Shown here: one piece after another, positions 35,778 through 44,172 of the stretch
Layout of the letters: each line of letters begins with the position of its first letter
How positions within the stretch are numbered: the stretch's first letter is position 1
Source: Bradyrhizobium sp.
GTDB lineage: Bacteria; Pseudomonadota; Alphaproteobacteria; Rhizobiales; Xanthobacteraceae
Assembly: GCF_030697065.1 (NCBI RefSeq)
Contig: NZ_JAUYQU010000140.1
Coordinates: 1-59,283, forward strand
Direction: 5' to 3'
Length of the DNA: 59,283 nucleotides
Notes under the pieces: model-generated
The model's input: only the letters and a program-made list of their open reading frames with translations
The model's database searches: none
What the model was told of the DNA's origin: nothing
Translations under genes and position numbers: made by a program

Positions 35778-36146
35778 TCAGACTTTGACCAGGCTTTCGA
35801 AGCCGCCATAGATCATCCGCTTGCCATCGAACGGAGCCGACTTCGAGTCCATCGCGTCCATCATGTTCTTGAGTCGCGGATCGGCCATCACCTTGGCGTT
35901 GATCTTGTCGCGCTGGGCGCGCGACTTGTAGGTGATCCAGGAGAACACCACGGTCTCGCCGGGCTTCATCTTGACCGCGCGCGGGAACGAGGTGAGCTTG
36001 CCGGGCTTGACGTCGTCGGCGACCCATTCGCGGTAGTCCAGCGCGCCGTATTCGCGCCAGACCTTGCCGCATTTGGTGGACATTTTGCGATAGGCCTCGA
36101 TGTTCTTCTTGGGGACCGCAACGATAAAGCCGTCGACATAGGACAT
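35778..36146 (-). CDS. DUF1428 family protein
   Basis: A 122-residue protein matching DUF1428: MSYVDGFIVAVPKKNIEAYRKMS, then WREYGALDYREWVADDV and the C-terminal KRMIYGGFESLV. The family has a ferredoxin-like barrel fold and no proven activity. It is encoded 160 bp downstream of the SRPBCC gene on the same strand. GAGGAAGAACCA precedes the ATG, a good ribosome binding site. The ArsR-SRPBCC-DUF1428 order suggests one functional set. Confidence 0.88.
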   Translation of the reverse strand: MSYVDGFIVAVPKKNIEAYRKMSTKCGKVWREYGALDYREWVADDVKPGKLTSFPRAVKMKPGETVVFSWITYKSRAQRDKINAKVMADPRLKNMMDAMDSKSAPFDGKRMIYGGFESLVKV

Positions 36147-36306
36147 TGGTTCTTCCTCTCCTTGTTCGCCATGACGAGCTGCAGCCGATGAGCGCCCGCA
36201 ATGCGCAACTGAATCCTTGAGTTATGGCAACAAGATGCCAGGACCGCCGCGGGCCGGTACTGGTCACGTAGCCGCACCCGGTCGATCCGCACGCCAACCG
36301 CGCTCT

Positions 36307-36777
36307 TCACGCGAGAAATTCTTCCAGCTTGTCGAACAGCGCGCTCCATCCGCGCGCATGGCCGTCACGCGCGGCTTCGTCGAAGAATTGTTCATGGTGC
36401 AGCGTCAGCAGCGTGCCGCCGCCATCCGGCTGCAGCGACACCGTGACCTGCGATTCCCGCTCCGGCGTCGAGTGCCACGCCCAGCTGAACGCAATCCGCG
36501 CGTTCGGCGTCACCTCGCGATAGACGCCGTCGACCTGAAAATATTCGCCGTCCCCGGCTTCGAAGCTGATGCGGTAGCGGCCGCCGACGCGCAGATCGAT
36601 ATCCGCCCGCACCGAGCCGGGCTTGACCTGCGCGGGGCCGAACCAGCGCGCTATTTTTTCCGGGTCGGTCCACGCGGCGTAGACTTTTTCGGGGACCGCA
36701 TCGATACGACGCGTGAGGGTGAGGCTCGGCCGGCTGGCGAGACCGGCATTGCCGGCAGCGGCTGATGAGGTGGCCAT
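36307..36777 (-). CDS. SRPBCC (AHSA1-type) domain protein
   Basis: A 156-residue START-like protein with LTRRIDAVPEKVYAAWTDPEKIARWFGP at the start and EQFFDEAARDGHARGWSALFDKLEEFL at the end, typical of Aha1-like SRPBCC proteins. It likely binds a hydrophobic ligand. The start at 36777 (MATSSAAAG, after GAGGAAGACAC) places its first 127 nt inside the upstream ArsR gene in another frame. Co-transcription with ArsR is very likely. Confidence 0.88.
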   Translation of the reverse strand: MATSSAAAGNAGLASRPSLTLTRRIDAVPEKVYAAWTDPEKIARWFGPAQVKPGSVRADIDLRVGGRYRISFEAGDGEYFQVDGVYREVTPNARIAFSWAWHSTPERESQVTVSLQPDGGGTLLTLHHEQFFDEAARDGHARGWSALFDKLEEFLA

Positions 36778-37106
36778 GTGTCTTCCTCCAGGAATGCGGC
36801 GAGGCGGTCGAGATTTTCGGTCCAGAAGCGCTGGTAGCGATTGAGCCACTGCATCGCCTGCTCCATCGGATCGGCGGTCAGCCGGCACGCCACGGTGCGC
36901 CCGGTCTTTTCGCGCGCGATTAGCCCTGCGTCCGACAGCACGTCGAGATGTTTCATGACCGCGGGCAGCGACATCGCGAACGGCTGCGCCAGTTCGCTCA
37001 CCGAAATGCTGTCCCGGCTGCCCAGCCGCGCCAGCAGCGCGCGCCGCGTCGGGTCCGCCAACGCGGCGAAGGTGCGGTTCAGGACCTCATCGTTATGCTT
37101 AACCAT
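36651..37106 (-). CDS. ArsR-family transcriptional regulator
   Basis: A 151-residue winged-helix repressor: FAALADPTRRALLARLG, LAQPFAMSLPAVMKHLDVLSDAGLI (recognition helix), REKTGRTVACRL (wing). No metal-binding Cys motif is present, so it belongs to the SRPBCC-linked, non-metal group. The C-terminal 35 residues overlap the SRPBCC gene in another frame and may be non-essential. Its own promoter is at 37114-37143, and the predicted transcription start lies 1 nt before the ATG. Confidence 0.9.
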   Translation of the reverse strand: MVKHNDEVLNRTFAALADPTRRALLARLGSRDSISVSELAQPFAMSLPAVMKHLDVLSDAGLIAREKTGRTVACRLTADPMEQAMQWLNRYQRFWTENLDRLAAFLEEDTWPPHQPLPAMPVSPAGRASPSRVVSMRSPKKSTPRGPTRKK

Positions 37107-37113
37107 GAGGTTT

Positions 37114-37143
37114 AATATATCGGCACAATGATACGCGGGTCAA
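37114..37143 (-). promoter_or_regulatory. Promoter of the ArsR-SRPBCC operon, possibly leaderless
   Basis: On the minus strand TTGACC (37143-37138), 18-bp spacer, TATATT (37119-37114). The first transcribed base would be about 37107, adjacent to the ATG at 37106. No ribosome binding site lies upstream of the ATG. Confidence 0.55.
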
Positions 37144-37247
37144 GCACCCGCCAGTGATGACGTGAGGACAGTGATGGTGGTCCGGCGATTCACCGTCATC
37201 AGGACTCGCTGGACGAGCCTGGTGACGGCGGAAGCCGAGTACCGGTT

Positions 37248-37505
37248 TCAGTTGTTCCGGTAGGTCCGTCCACGCCGCGGCTGCTGATTCAAGGCCGCGC
37301 GCGGATTGACGTTGCAATAGAGGTTGCGGCCCGACGCGCTCGCCATGCATTGGGCATAGGTCTGGTACGAGCAGTCGCCGGGAATGCCGACACCCCTGCC
37401 CTGCGCACAATAGGGGTAATCGTAAGCCGCGGCCGGCGTCGGGCTGGCTATGGTGGCGGCGCCTGCCGCCAGCACGGCCAACACTGCCATTGTTGCATTG
37501 CGCAT
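37248..37505 (-). CDS. DUF3551 family secreted protein
   Basis: An 85-residue exported protein. The signal peptide ATMAVLAVLAAGAATIASPT is cleaved near PAAA-YDYPYC. The mature part YPYCAQGRGVGIPGDCSYQTYAQCMASASG has four Cys in the DUF3551 spacing. The family is a rhizobial specialty of unknown function. CAGGAGACC precedes the ATG at 37505. It sits downstream of the Bug-type binding protein. Confidence 0.88.
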   Translation of the reverse strand: MRNATMAVLAVLAAGAATIASPTPAAAYDYPYCAQGRGVGIPGDCSYQTYAQCMASASGRNLYCNVNPRAALNQQPRRGRTYRNN

Positions 37506-37579
37506 GATCTGGTCTCCTGGTCTGGGTTGCGTCGCCGCCAAGAAAACCAGATCACGCCCGCAATGTTCCGTGATGCAGA

Positions 37580-38566
37580 TCACTCGACCTTGAGGCCGGC
37601 GGCCTTGACCACCTTCTCCCACTTTTCGGTTTCGGCCACGATCATCTTGCCGAAGGCTTCCGGCGGCCCCGGCAACGGCTCGCCGCCGAGATCGATCAGC
37701 TTGGCCTTGATCGCGGGTTCCGCGAGCACTTCGTTGAACGCCTTGTTCAGCTTCTCGATGATTTCCTTCGGCGTGTTCTTCGGCGCCGCCGCGCCGAACA
37801 GCGCGCTCGCCTCGTAGCCCGGAATGGTGTCGGCGAGAACGGGCACGTCGGGCAACAGCGGGGATTTCGCCGTCGAGGTTACCGCCAGCGCGCGCAAGGA
37901 ACCGGCGCGGATATGCTGCAGGATCGAGGGCATGTTGTCGAAGATCAGCTGGACCTGGCCGCCGAGCATGTCGGTGAGCGCGGGCGCAGCGCCCCGGTAG
38001 GGAATGTGCTGCATCTTGACGCCAGACATCATCATGAACATTTCGCCCGACAGATGCACCGAGGTGCCGTTGCCCGACGACGCCAGATTCACCTTGCCCG
38101 GATTGGCCTTCACATAGGCGATGAACTCCGCCACCGTGTTGGCCGGCACGTCCTTGGCGACCGTCATGACGTTGGGCACGCGATTGAATGCCGCGATCGG
38201 CGCAAGGTCGCGCACAACGTTGAACTTCAGGTTGGCGTAGAGCGAGGCGTTGATGTAGTTGGCGGGATTGACCAGCAGGATCGTGTAGCCGTCGGGTTCC
38301 GCATTGATCACGGACTCGGTGGCGATATTGTTGCCGGCGCCGGGCTTGTTTTCGATCACGAACTGCTGGCCAAGGCGCTCGGACATCCGCTGGCCGATCA
38401 GCCGCGCGATGATATCGGTGGCGCCGCCGGGCGGATAACCGACCACCCATTTCACCGGCCGGGTCGGATAATTCTGCGCCGCGGCGGTGCCGATCGATGC
38501 CATTGCCGAAATGCCGATCGAAATACCCGTGGCGATCAGGCAAATCGCGGTACGACGTGAGGTCAT
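37580..38566 (-). CDS. Bug-family tripartite tricarboxylate transporter substrate-binding protein
   Basis: A 328-residue periplasmic protein. Signal peptide LIATGISIGISAMASIGTAAA, then YPTRPVKWVVGYPPGGATDIIARL, the Bug start, with ENKPGAGNNIATESV and IPYRGAAPALTDMLGGQVQ (the ligand clamp). It binds a carboxylate for a TctAB permease; no such permease is in the window, so it is an orphan, as are many Bug proteins in Burkholderia and Bradyrhizobium. ATG 38566; a short leader contains the divergent VOC promoter region. Confidence 0.93.
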   Translation of the reverse strand: MTSRRTAICLIATGISIGISAMASIGTAAAQNYPTRPVKWVVGYPPGGATDIIARLIGQRMSERLGQQFVIENKPGAGNNIATESVINAEPDGYTILLVNPANYINASLYANLKFNVVRDLAPIAAFNRVPNVMTVAKDVPANTVAEFIAYVKANPGKVNLASSGNGTSVHLSGEMFMMMSGVKMQHIPYRGAAPALTDMLGGQVQLIFDNMPSILQHIRAGSLRALAVTSTAKSPLLPDVPVLADTIPGYEASALFGAAAPKNTPKEIIEKLNKAFNEVLAEPAIKAKLIDLGGEPLPGPPEAFGKMIVAETEKWEKVVKAAGLKVE

Positions 38567-38700
38567 TCAGTTCTCTCCCGGCGGCCGCGTCGTATCGCAC
38601 GGTCCGCATCTGTTGAATTGATAACGGCCGCCGTTTAACAAACAATGCGGGCGACGGCCAGTGCGGCGGATCGTCCTCAACCCCGACGAAAGGATGACGC

Positions 38701-39117
38701 ATGGCTGTCATGGTCGACGCGCTCGATCACATCGTGATCAATGTAGCCGATGTGGCGCGTTCCGCCGAATGGTATCGAACGATCCTCGGCATGGAGGTCC
38801 AGGTGTTCGATCCGGGTCCGGGCAAGACGCCGAGAACGTCGCTCAGGTTCGGGAACCAGAAGATCAATGTGCGGCCGCGCGACGCCGACAAGGTCGAGTG
38901 GTTCACCGCGGACCACGTCGCCGCCGGGAGCGACGATCTGTGCTTTCTCACCTCCAGCGCGCCGGACGAGGTGGTGGCGCATCTGAAGGCGCATGGCGTG
39001 GCGATCGAGGAGGGCCCGGTCGCCAAACAGGGCGCCCGCGGCACGCTGCGATCGGTCTATTGCCGGGATCCCGACGGCAGTCTGATCGAGATTTCGTCGT
39101 ATGAGGATGGCGCGTAA
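38701..39117 (+). CDS. VOC-family protein (glyoxalase/dioxygenase-like)
   Basis: A 138-residue two-module vicinal-oxygen-chelate protein: ALDHIVINVADVARSAEWYRTILGME and YCRDPDGSLIEISSYED carry the metal ligands (His in DHIV, Glu in LIEI). It may be a glyoxalase, fosfomycin-resistance-like protein, or dioxygenase; these cannot be told apart by eye. GACGAAAGGATGACGC holds the ribosome binding site. It ends 6 bp before REP copy 2. Confidence 0.88.
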   Translation: MAVMVDALDHIVINVADVARSAEWYRTILGMEVQVFDPGPGKTPRTSLRFGNQKINVRPRDADKVEWFTADHVAAGSDDLCFLTSSAPDEVVAHLKAHGVAIEEGPVAKQGARGTLRSVYCRDPDGSLIEISSYEDGA

Positions 39118-39123
39118 CTCACC

Positions 39124-39200
39124 GTCATTCCGGGGCGGCTCGCAGAGCCGAACCCGGAATCTCCTCCAGGGTTCGCTGCTTCGCATCGCCCCGGAATGAC
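39124..39200. repeat. REP-type cruciform, copy 2
   Basis: Outer arms GTCATTCCGGGGCG / CCCCGGAATGAC; left hairpin GGCTC-GCA-GAGCC; central palindrome degenerate (GAACCC...GGGTTC); right arm degenerate. Starts 6 bp after the VOC stop. Confidence 0.85.
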
Positions 39201-39302
39201 ACACGACTCAAAGCGCGATTTGCCCGCCGCGCGATCCAATGGCAGAACTGGTTCCAAGCAAGAACACGTGAAGGCAGCCGGAAAGGCTGCGCGGGAGGAC
39301 CA

Positions 39303-40901
39303 ATGAACAATTCTCAGGCCGCGCCCGGCATCGTGGGGCCGTTTGCGGGGCTCGACGTGCCGTGGCTGCTGCGGATGCGGGCGGAGACGCGGCGCGACCA
39401 TCCGTTTCTGATCTGGGCGCCGTTCGATGCGCCGGCGCGGAACTGGACCTATGGCGAGTTTCACGAGCGGGTCGGCGCGCTGGCCGCCGGGCTTGCCGCG
39501 CGCGGCATCAAGCCCGGCGAGTATGTCTTGATCCATCTCGACAACTGCATCGAGGCCATGCTGAGCTGGTTCGCCTGCGTCGAGCTCGGCGCCATTGCGG
39601 TGACCACCAACACCCGCTCGGCGCCGGCGGAAGTGGAATATTTTGCCGGTCATTGCGGCGCGGTGGCCGCGATTACCCAGCCGGCCTATGCCGAGATGGT
39701 AGCGGCGCATTGCCGGAATTTGCGCTGGCTCGCGGTGATTTCGCACGATTCCGGCGCGGCACCGGCGCAGGGCTTCAATCCGCAACGCGGCGACCGTTTC
39801 GAAGCGCTGTTCGCCGAGAGCGCCGACCGGCCGCGCCGCGCCACCGATCCGCAAGCCCCCTGCAGCGTGCAATACACCTCCGGCACCACGTCGCGCCCGA
39901 AGGCGGTGCTGTGGACCCACGCCAATGCGCTGTGGGGCGCCAAGATCAACGCCGCGCACCAGGATCTGCACGCCGGCGACGTGCACCAGACCTATCTGCC
40001 GCTGTTCCACACCAATGCGCTGGCCTATTCGATGCTGGCGAGCCTGTGGGTCGGCGCCACCTGCGTGATCCAGCCGCGGTTCTCCGCCAGCCGTTTCTGG
40101 GGCGTGGCGCTGCAGCACGGCTGCACCTGGACCTCGACGATCCCGTTCTGCATGAAGGCGCTGCTCGACCACGAGATCCCCGGCAATCACAAGTTCCGGC
40201 TGTGGGGCACCGCGATCAACGATCCGCCGCCGTTCGCCGCCTTCGGCATCAAGATGATCGGGTGGTGGGGCATGACCGAGACCATCACCCACGGCATCGT
40301 CGGCGAGGTCGACCAGCCCAATATCCCGATGTCGATCGGCCGGGCCGCCGCGGAATACGCCATCCGCATCACCGGTGACGACGGCGCGCCGACCGCGGTC
40401 GGCGACACCGGCAACCTGCTGATCAAGGGCGTTCCCGGACTGTCGCTGTTTCAGGAGTACCTGCACAACGAGAAGGCGACGCGGGAGAGTTACGACGAGC
40501 ACGGCTATTTCATCACCGGCGACCGCGTCACGCTGCTGGACCACGGCTTCATCAAATTCGGCGACCGAGCCAAGGACATGCTGAAGGTCGGCGGCGAGAA
40601 CGTCGCGGCGTCCGAGATCGAGCAGGTGATCGCGGTGGTGCCGGGCGTGCGCGAGGCCGCGGTGGTGGCGAAGAAGCACCCGATGCTCGACGAGGTGCCG
40701 GTGGTGTTCATCATTCCCGCCGCCGGCGTCGCGGGCGCGCCCAAGAACCTGCACGACAGCGTGATGGCCGCCTGCCGCGGCGCGCTGGCCGATTTCAAGG
40801 TGCCGCGCGAAATCCACTTCGTCGACGACATGCCGCGCTCGACGCTGGAGAAGGTGGCGAAGGCGGAACTGCGGAAGCTGCTGGACCAGGAGACACTGTG
40901 A
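39303..40901 (+). CDS. AMP-dependent acyl-CoA ligase (CaiC-like)
   Basis: A 532-residue ANL-superfamily enzyme. The nucleotide-binding P-loop is VQYTSGTTSRPKAVLWTH, the A5 motif is WWGMTETIT, and the C-terminal hinge/lysine region is FGDRAKDMLKVGGENVAASEIEQV with PRSTLEKVAKAELR. It should adenylate a carboxylic acid and load CoA, in a betaine/carnitine-like or aromatic acid pathway. The strong ribosome binding site GGGAGGACCA precedes ATG 39303. The neighbouring genes give no pathway. Its stop lies 3 bp before REP copy 3. Confidence 0.9.
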   Translation: MNNSQAAPGIVGPFAGLDVPWLLRMRAETRRDHPFLIWAPFDAPARNWTYGEFHERVGALAAGLAARGIKPGEYVLIHLDNCIEAMLSWFACVELGAIAVTTNTRSAPAEVEYFAGHCGAVAAITQPAYAEMVAAHCRNLRWLAVISHDSGAAPAQGFNPQRGDRFEALFAESADRPRRATDPQAPCSVQYTSGTTSRPKAVLWTHANALWGAKINAAHQDLHAGDVHQTYLPLFHTNALAYSMLASLWVGATCVIQPRFSASRFWGVALQHGCTWTSTIPFCMKALLDHEIPGNHKFRLWGTAINDPPPFAAFGIKMIGWWGMTETITHGIVGEVDQPNIPMSIGRAAAEYAIRITGDDGAPTAVGDTGNLLIKGVPGLSLFQEYLHNEKATRESYDEHGYFITGDRVTLLDHGFIKFGDRAKDMLKVGGENVAASEIEQVIAVVPGVREAAVVAKKHPMLDEVPVVFIIPAAGVAGAPKNLHDSVMAACRGALADFKVPREIHFVDDMPRSTLEKVAKAELRKLLDQETL

Positions 40902-40904
40902 GGT

Positions 40905-40985
40905 GTCATTCCGGGGGCGGCTCGCAGAGCCGAACCCGGAATCTCGAGATTCCGGGTCTGGTCCTTCGGACCATCCCGGAATGAC
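40905..40985. repeat. REP-type cruciform, copy 3
   Basis: Outer arms GTCATTCCGGG.../...CCCGGAATGAC; left hairpin GGCTC-GCA-GAGCC; central near-palindrome around CTCGAG; right hairpin TGGTCC-TTC-GGACCA (perfect). It lies between two convergent genes, 3 bp from one stop and 12 bp from the other. Confidence 0.9.
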
Positions 40986-40997
40986 GGTGTTAGCCGC

Positions 40998-42092
40998 TCA
41001 ATGATACCCGAACGCGATCGGGCGGAAGGCCTGCAGCAGATGCGGGTCGAGTTTGTCGCCCATCTCCTCCATCATCGCGAACGCCCTGGCATGGGTGTGC
41101 TGCAGCCGGTAGGCGCGCTTTTCCACCAATGCGGCATAGATATCCACGATCGTCGTCAGCCGCACGATGTCGCTGATCTGGTTGCCGCGCAGCCCATCGG
41201 GATAGCCTGTCCCGTCGAGAAATTCGTGATGGTGCAGGACCACGTCGAGCATTTCCGGCGGAAAGCCGCCCTGGGCCGCCAGCACGTCGTAGCCGCGGCG
41301 CGGATGCCGGCGTATTTCGGCCATTTCTTCCGATGTCAGCGGTCCCGGCTTGTCGAGGATCGCGACGGGAACGAAGGCCTTGCCGACATCGTGCAGCAGG
41401 GCGGCCCGCGCCAGCCGGCGCTGATCGTCCTCGCACATGCCGAGGTGCTGCGCGAACGCGACGGCAAAGCCGGTGACGAACAGGCAATGGCGATAGGTGT
41501 CGACGTGGTGGCAGCCGACCGTGGTCAGCCATTCGCGCAGTGACGAATGCTCGATGGCCTTGATGATCTTGCGCTCGGCCGCCACGATGTCGCTGAACTG
41601 CAGCGGAACGCCCTGGGGAAGTTTCTCGAACATCCGGACCATCACCGCATGGGCGGCCTCGACGCCCCGGTTCAGGGCCTTGCCGCGATCGGTGGCGTCG
41701 TAGCCATGGCTGTCGGGAAACGCCGCGCGGATGCGCTGCAGAATGGCCGGCGCATCGAACGGCCGCGCGATGGTGTCGGTGGCGCCGAGCGCCCAGGCCT
41801 GCATCGAGCCGTGGTGGAGCGCGTCGGCGAGCACGAACAGCCGCGGCATCGCGCGGTAGCGCTCCGAGCGCAGCTTGTTGCGGACCAGCTGGACGGCTTC
41901 GGGCGACCGCAGGTTGATATCGACCACCACGCCCGCGAACTGGCTGGGCGCGTCGGGCAGGTCAGCCATCGCGACGGTATCGACCTCGCTCACCGTCTGC
42001 AGAATGGCGGCCAGTTCGCGGCTCTGATCGTTCCGGTCCGACGCCAGCAGCAGCCGGCGTCTGGGCGAAGACTGAGGGACTGGAACTGTCAT
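40998..42092 (-). CDS. Response-regulator-like HD-GYP phosphodiesterase
   Basis: A 364-residue protein. The N-terminal receiver-like domain (residues 10-125, RRLLLASDRNDQSRELAAIL, GVVVDINLRSPEAVQ) resembles CheY. The HD-GYP domain occupies the C-terminal 180 residues: LLHDVGKAFVPVAIL supplies HD, HHHEFLDGTGYPDGL supplies the GYP motif with all metal-binding His present. It should degrade c-di-GMP and adds to the two GGDEF-EAL proteins at 9-14 kb. ATG 42092 (MTVPVPQSS). Confidence 0.88.
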   Translation of the reverse strand: MTVPVPQSSPRRRLLLASDRNDQSRELAAILQTVSEVDTVAMADLPDAPSQFAGVVVDINLRSPEAVQLVRNKLRSERYRAMPRLFVLADALHHGSMQAWALGATDTIARPFDAPAILQRIRAAFPDSHGYDATDRGKALNRGVEAAHAVMVRMFEKLPQGVPLQFSDIVAAERKIIKAIEHSSLREWLTTVGCHHVDTYRHCLFVTGFAVAFAQHLGMCEDDQRRLARAALLHDVGKAFVPVAILDKPGPLTSEEMAEIRRHPRRGYDVLAAQGGFPPEMLDVVLHHHEFLDGTGYPDGLRGNQISDIVRLTTIVDIYAALVEKRAYRLQHTHARAFAMMEEMGDKLDPHLLQAFRPIAFGYH

Positions 42093-42191
42093 GGATCCTC
42101 GGTAAAGCGACGGCGAAGTTGCAACCCGAGGCTACCCCATGAGTGGTTCTTCCAGGCTTAATGGGCATCGTGAATGCGGAGCCAGTGCGAA

Positions 42192-42207
42192 CGTTAAAAG
42201 TTTAACG
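42192..42207. promoter_or_regulatory. Perfect short palindrome upstream of the HD-GYP gene
   Basis: CGTTAAA-AG-TTTAACG is a 16-bp inverted repeat lying 100 bp upstream of the HD-GYP start. It may be an operator or mark the edge of the structured repeat. Position and symmetry are the only evidence. Confidence 0.3.
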
Positions 42208-42249
42208 ATCTCGATGACCTTGGTTGGCACTGGGAGCTAATACCGTTGG

Positions 42250-42770
42250 GAGTTGCGATCCACTTCAACCACCAGATACGCGTCTGCCCTCTCGCGGCAC
42301 GATCTGCCCGAGGTTTGCTTTCGTTCTCCCTCCAATGAGGGAGCAGGGAATGCCGGATGCGCGCTGCACCCGCGGTCTCGTGTGCGAAGTTGTGCGAAAG
42401 AGGTGCACACGAGCATACAGGGCAGCGGAGAGCATCCGACATTCCCTGCGCAATGGCTTTACGGCTTATCTCGCGCTCACCCCGGAGTATCGGATTCTTC
42501 TCGCCTCCGTCGCCCCGCGGAACCTGACACTCGAGCCCGGTCGGGCTTTCGCGCCTCCGCGAGACTTGACGCCGACCACTGAGGCGCCAGGTCCACACGA
42601 TTTTGCCGTACGCTCCGTCATCGCTCGTCTGCGCGTCCTGAAGATTGCTCACGGAGTTTATCCCGCCCTGCAATCCATCGCGCGCCCGATGCCTTAGCGT
42701 CCACCGCATCCCATCCCAACGTTCGGTGACGATGGCCAACGCCCCTTCCTCAGGAACAGGATGGCGTGAG
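42250..42770. repeat. Structured dispersed repeat / candidate noncoding RNA
   Basis: About 520 bp without a credible gene. It contains a hairpin CTCCCTC-CAAT-GAGGGAG (42326-42343), then a long imperfect stem whose outer arms GCAGGGAATG-C-CGGATGC (42343-42360) and GCATCCGACATTCCCTGC (42432-42449) differ at one base, with an inner perfect stem CTCGTGTGC/GCACACGAG (42377-42385, 42405-42413). Translated pieces such as NAGCALHPRSRV are familiar to me as recurrent spurious peptides in Bradyrhizobium genomes, which suggests a multi-copy element. No ORF here has a credible start or codon use, so I read it as non-protein. Boundaries are approximate. Confidence 0.6.
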
Positions 42771-42973
42771 TCTTAACGGTGTTTCGGGTTTCGGTAAAAG
42801 CGAAATCTTGCCCGACGGGTTGATTTGTCGCAGGCGACGCCAAGCGGCGAGGCGCCGTGTCTCATGCCGCCATCGCCACCGTCTCGAGGGGTCGGCAGGC
42901 AAATCCCCATTTATGATTCCGGATATTAGACTAAGGTCACGGACCAGATTCAGCAATTCATCAGGAAATCGCG

Positions 42974-43762
42974 ATGCCAAAGCTCAGCCGTGACGGGATC
43001 GACATCTACTACGAGGTTCACGGCTCCGGCCCGCCGCTGTTGCTGACCCACGGCTATTCATCGACCGGCGAGATGTGGCAGGGCCAGATCGAGGCGCTGT
43101 CGAAAAATCACCAACTGGTGTTGTGGGACATGCGCGGTCATGGCCGCTCCGGCTATCCCGACGATCCCTCCGCCTACAGCGAAGCAGCGACGGTGGCCGA
43201 CATGGCCGCGCTGCTCGACGAGGTCGGCGCTCCCCGCGCCATCGTCGGCGGGCTGTCGCTCGGCGGCTATATGTCGTTGGCGTTCTATCGCGCGCATCCG
43301 GAACGGGTGCGCGCGCTGCTGATCATCGACACCGGCCCCGGATTCAAGAAGGACGAGGCCCGCGAGGCCTGGAACCAGCGCGCGCGGGAGACCGGGGACC
43401 GCTTCGAGCGCGAGGGGCTCGCCGTGCTGAAATCCGCCAGCCGCGAGCGCTCCGAGGTGAGCCATCGCGACGCCTCGGGACTGGCGCGCGCCGCGCGCGG
43501 CATGCTGACCCAGCGCGACGCCCGCGTCATCGAATCGCTGCCCGATATCAGGGTGCCGTCGCTGGTCGTGGTCGGCGCCGACGACACGCCGTTCCTCGCC
43601 GCCTCCGACTACATGGCGGCCAAAATTCCGGGAGCCGTGAAGGTGGTGATCCCCGCCGCCGGCCACGCCGTCAATATCGACCAGCCGCAAGCCTTCATCG
43701 ACGCGGTATTGCCCTTCCTCGGCAGCCTCGACGCCAAGGCAACGCCGAAGGCCGCGTCATGA
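42974..43762 (+). CDS. Alpha/beta-fold hydrolase
   Basis: A 262-residue hydrolase. LLLTHGYSSTGEMW has the oxyanion HG, GGLSLGGYMSLAF is the nucleophile elbow with Ser in GxSxGG, and the catalytic His is in AAGHAVN near the end. The fold and length match 3-oxoadipate-enol-lactonase/epoxide-hydrolase-like proteins; the substrate is unknown. A TGCCAAAG-type start ATG 42974. It overlaps the next gene by 4 nt. Confidence 0.9.
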   Translation: MPKLSRDGIDIYYEVHGSGPPLLLTHGYSSTGEMWQGQIEALSKNHQLVLWDMRGHGRSGYPDDPSAYSEAATVADMAALLDEVGAPRAIVGGLSLGGYMSLAFYRAHPERVRALLIIDTGPGFKKDEAREAWNQRARETGDRFEREGLAVLKSASRERSEVSHRDASGLARAARGMLTQRDARVIESLPDIRVPSLVVVGADDTPFLAASDYMAAKIPGAVKVVIPAAGHAVNIDQPQAFIDAVLPFLGSLDAKATPKAAS

Positions 43763-44109
43763 GGCCAATCGCCGCCGCCATCCTCGTTGCGGTGCTGGCA
43801 GGAATGCCGGCGGCCGTCCATGCGCAAGGACTTCCACCGTTTGGCGGTCCCTTCCCGCCGCCGTTCGTCGAAACGTCATCGAACAATACGCCGCTGGCCT
43901 TCGGCATGGATGCCGGGGATGCCGCTCGCGCGCTCGGCGTTCCGCTCGCTTACATCAAGGGCCGCCCGGGCAACGAGATCTTCCTGGCGTTCCGCGACAT
44001 CGGCGGCAGCGGGCTGTTTCCGCACCGTCACCGGCTCTATCTGCAATTCCGCGGCGGCCGGCTGGCCGGCTGGAAAGGCGATTGGGGCCATAACTGGATG
44101 TGGCAATAG
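43759..44109 (+). CDS. Hypothetical secreted protein
   Basis: A 116-residue protein with a signal peptide (AAAILVAVLAGMPAAVHAQG) and a mature part that is proline-rich at first, then ALGVPLAYIKGRPGNEIFLAFRDIGG. No family recognised. It begins ATGA overlapping the hydrolase stop (4 nt), so it is translationally coupled to it. Confidence 0.7.
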   Translation: MRPIAAAILVAVLAGMPAAVHAQGLPPFGGPFPPPFVETSSNNTPLAFGMDAGDAARALGVPLAYIKGRPGNEIFLAFRDIGGSGLFPHRHRLYLQFRGGRLAGWKGDWGHNWMWQ

Positions 44110-44172
44110 CGGCGCGCCGCGGCGCTTTCTCGACCGTGCTCGAAAGATCAACTCTCAACCAAGGGATGACCC

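Noticed and set aside
40998..42092. A complete phosphorelay receiver in the HD-GYP protein
   Set aside because: The receiver-like domain lacks an obvious acidic pocket after the first strand (ASDRND is ambiguous), so I call it receiver-like rather than a working receiver.
42194..42739. 181-codon minus frame and the plus frame 42224-42697
   Set aside because: They run across a palindromic, multi-hairpin repeat; the start sites and codon use are poor and no domain is visible.
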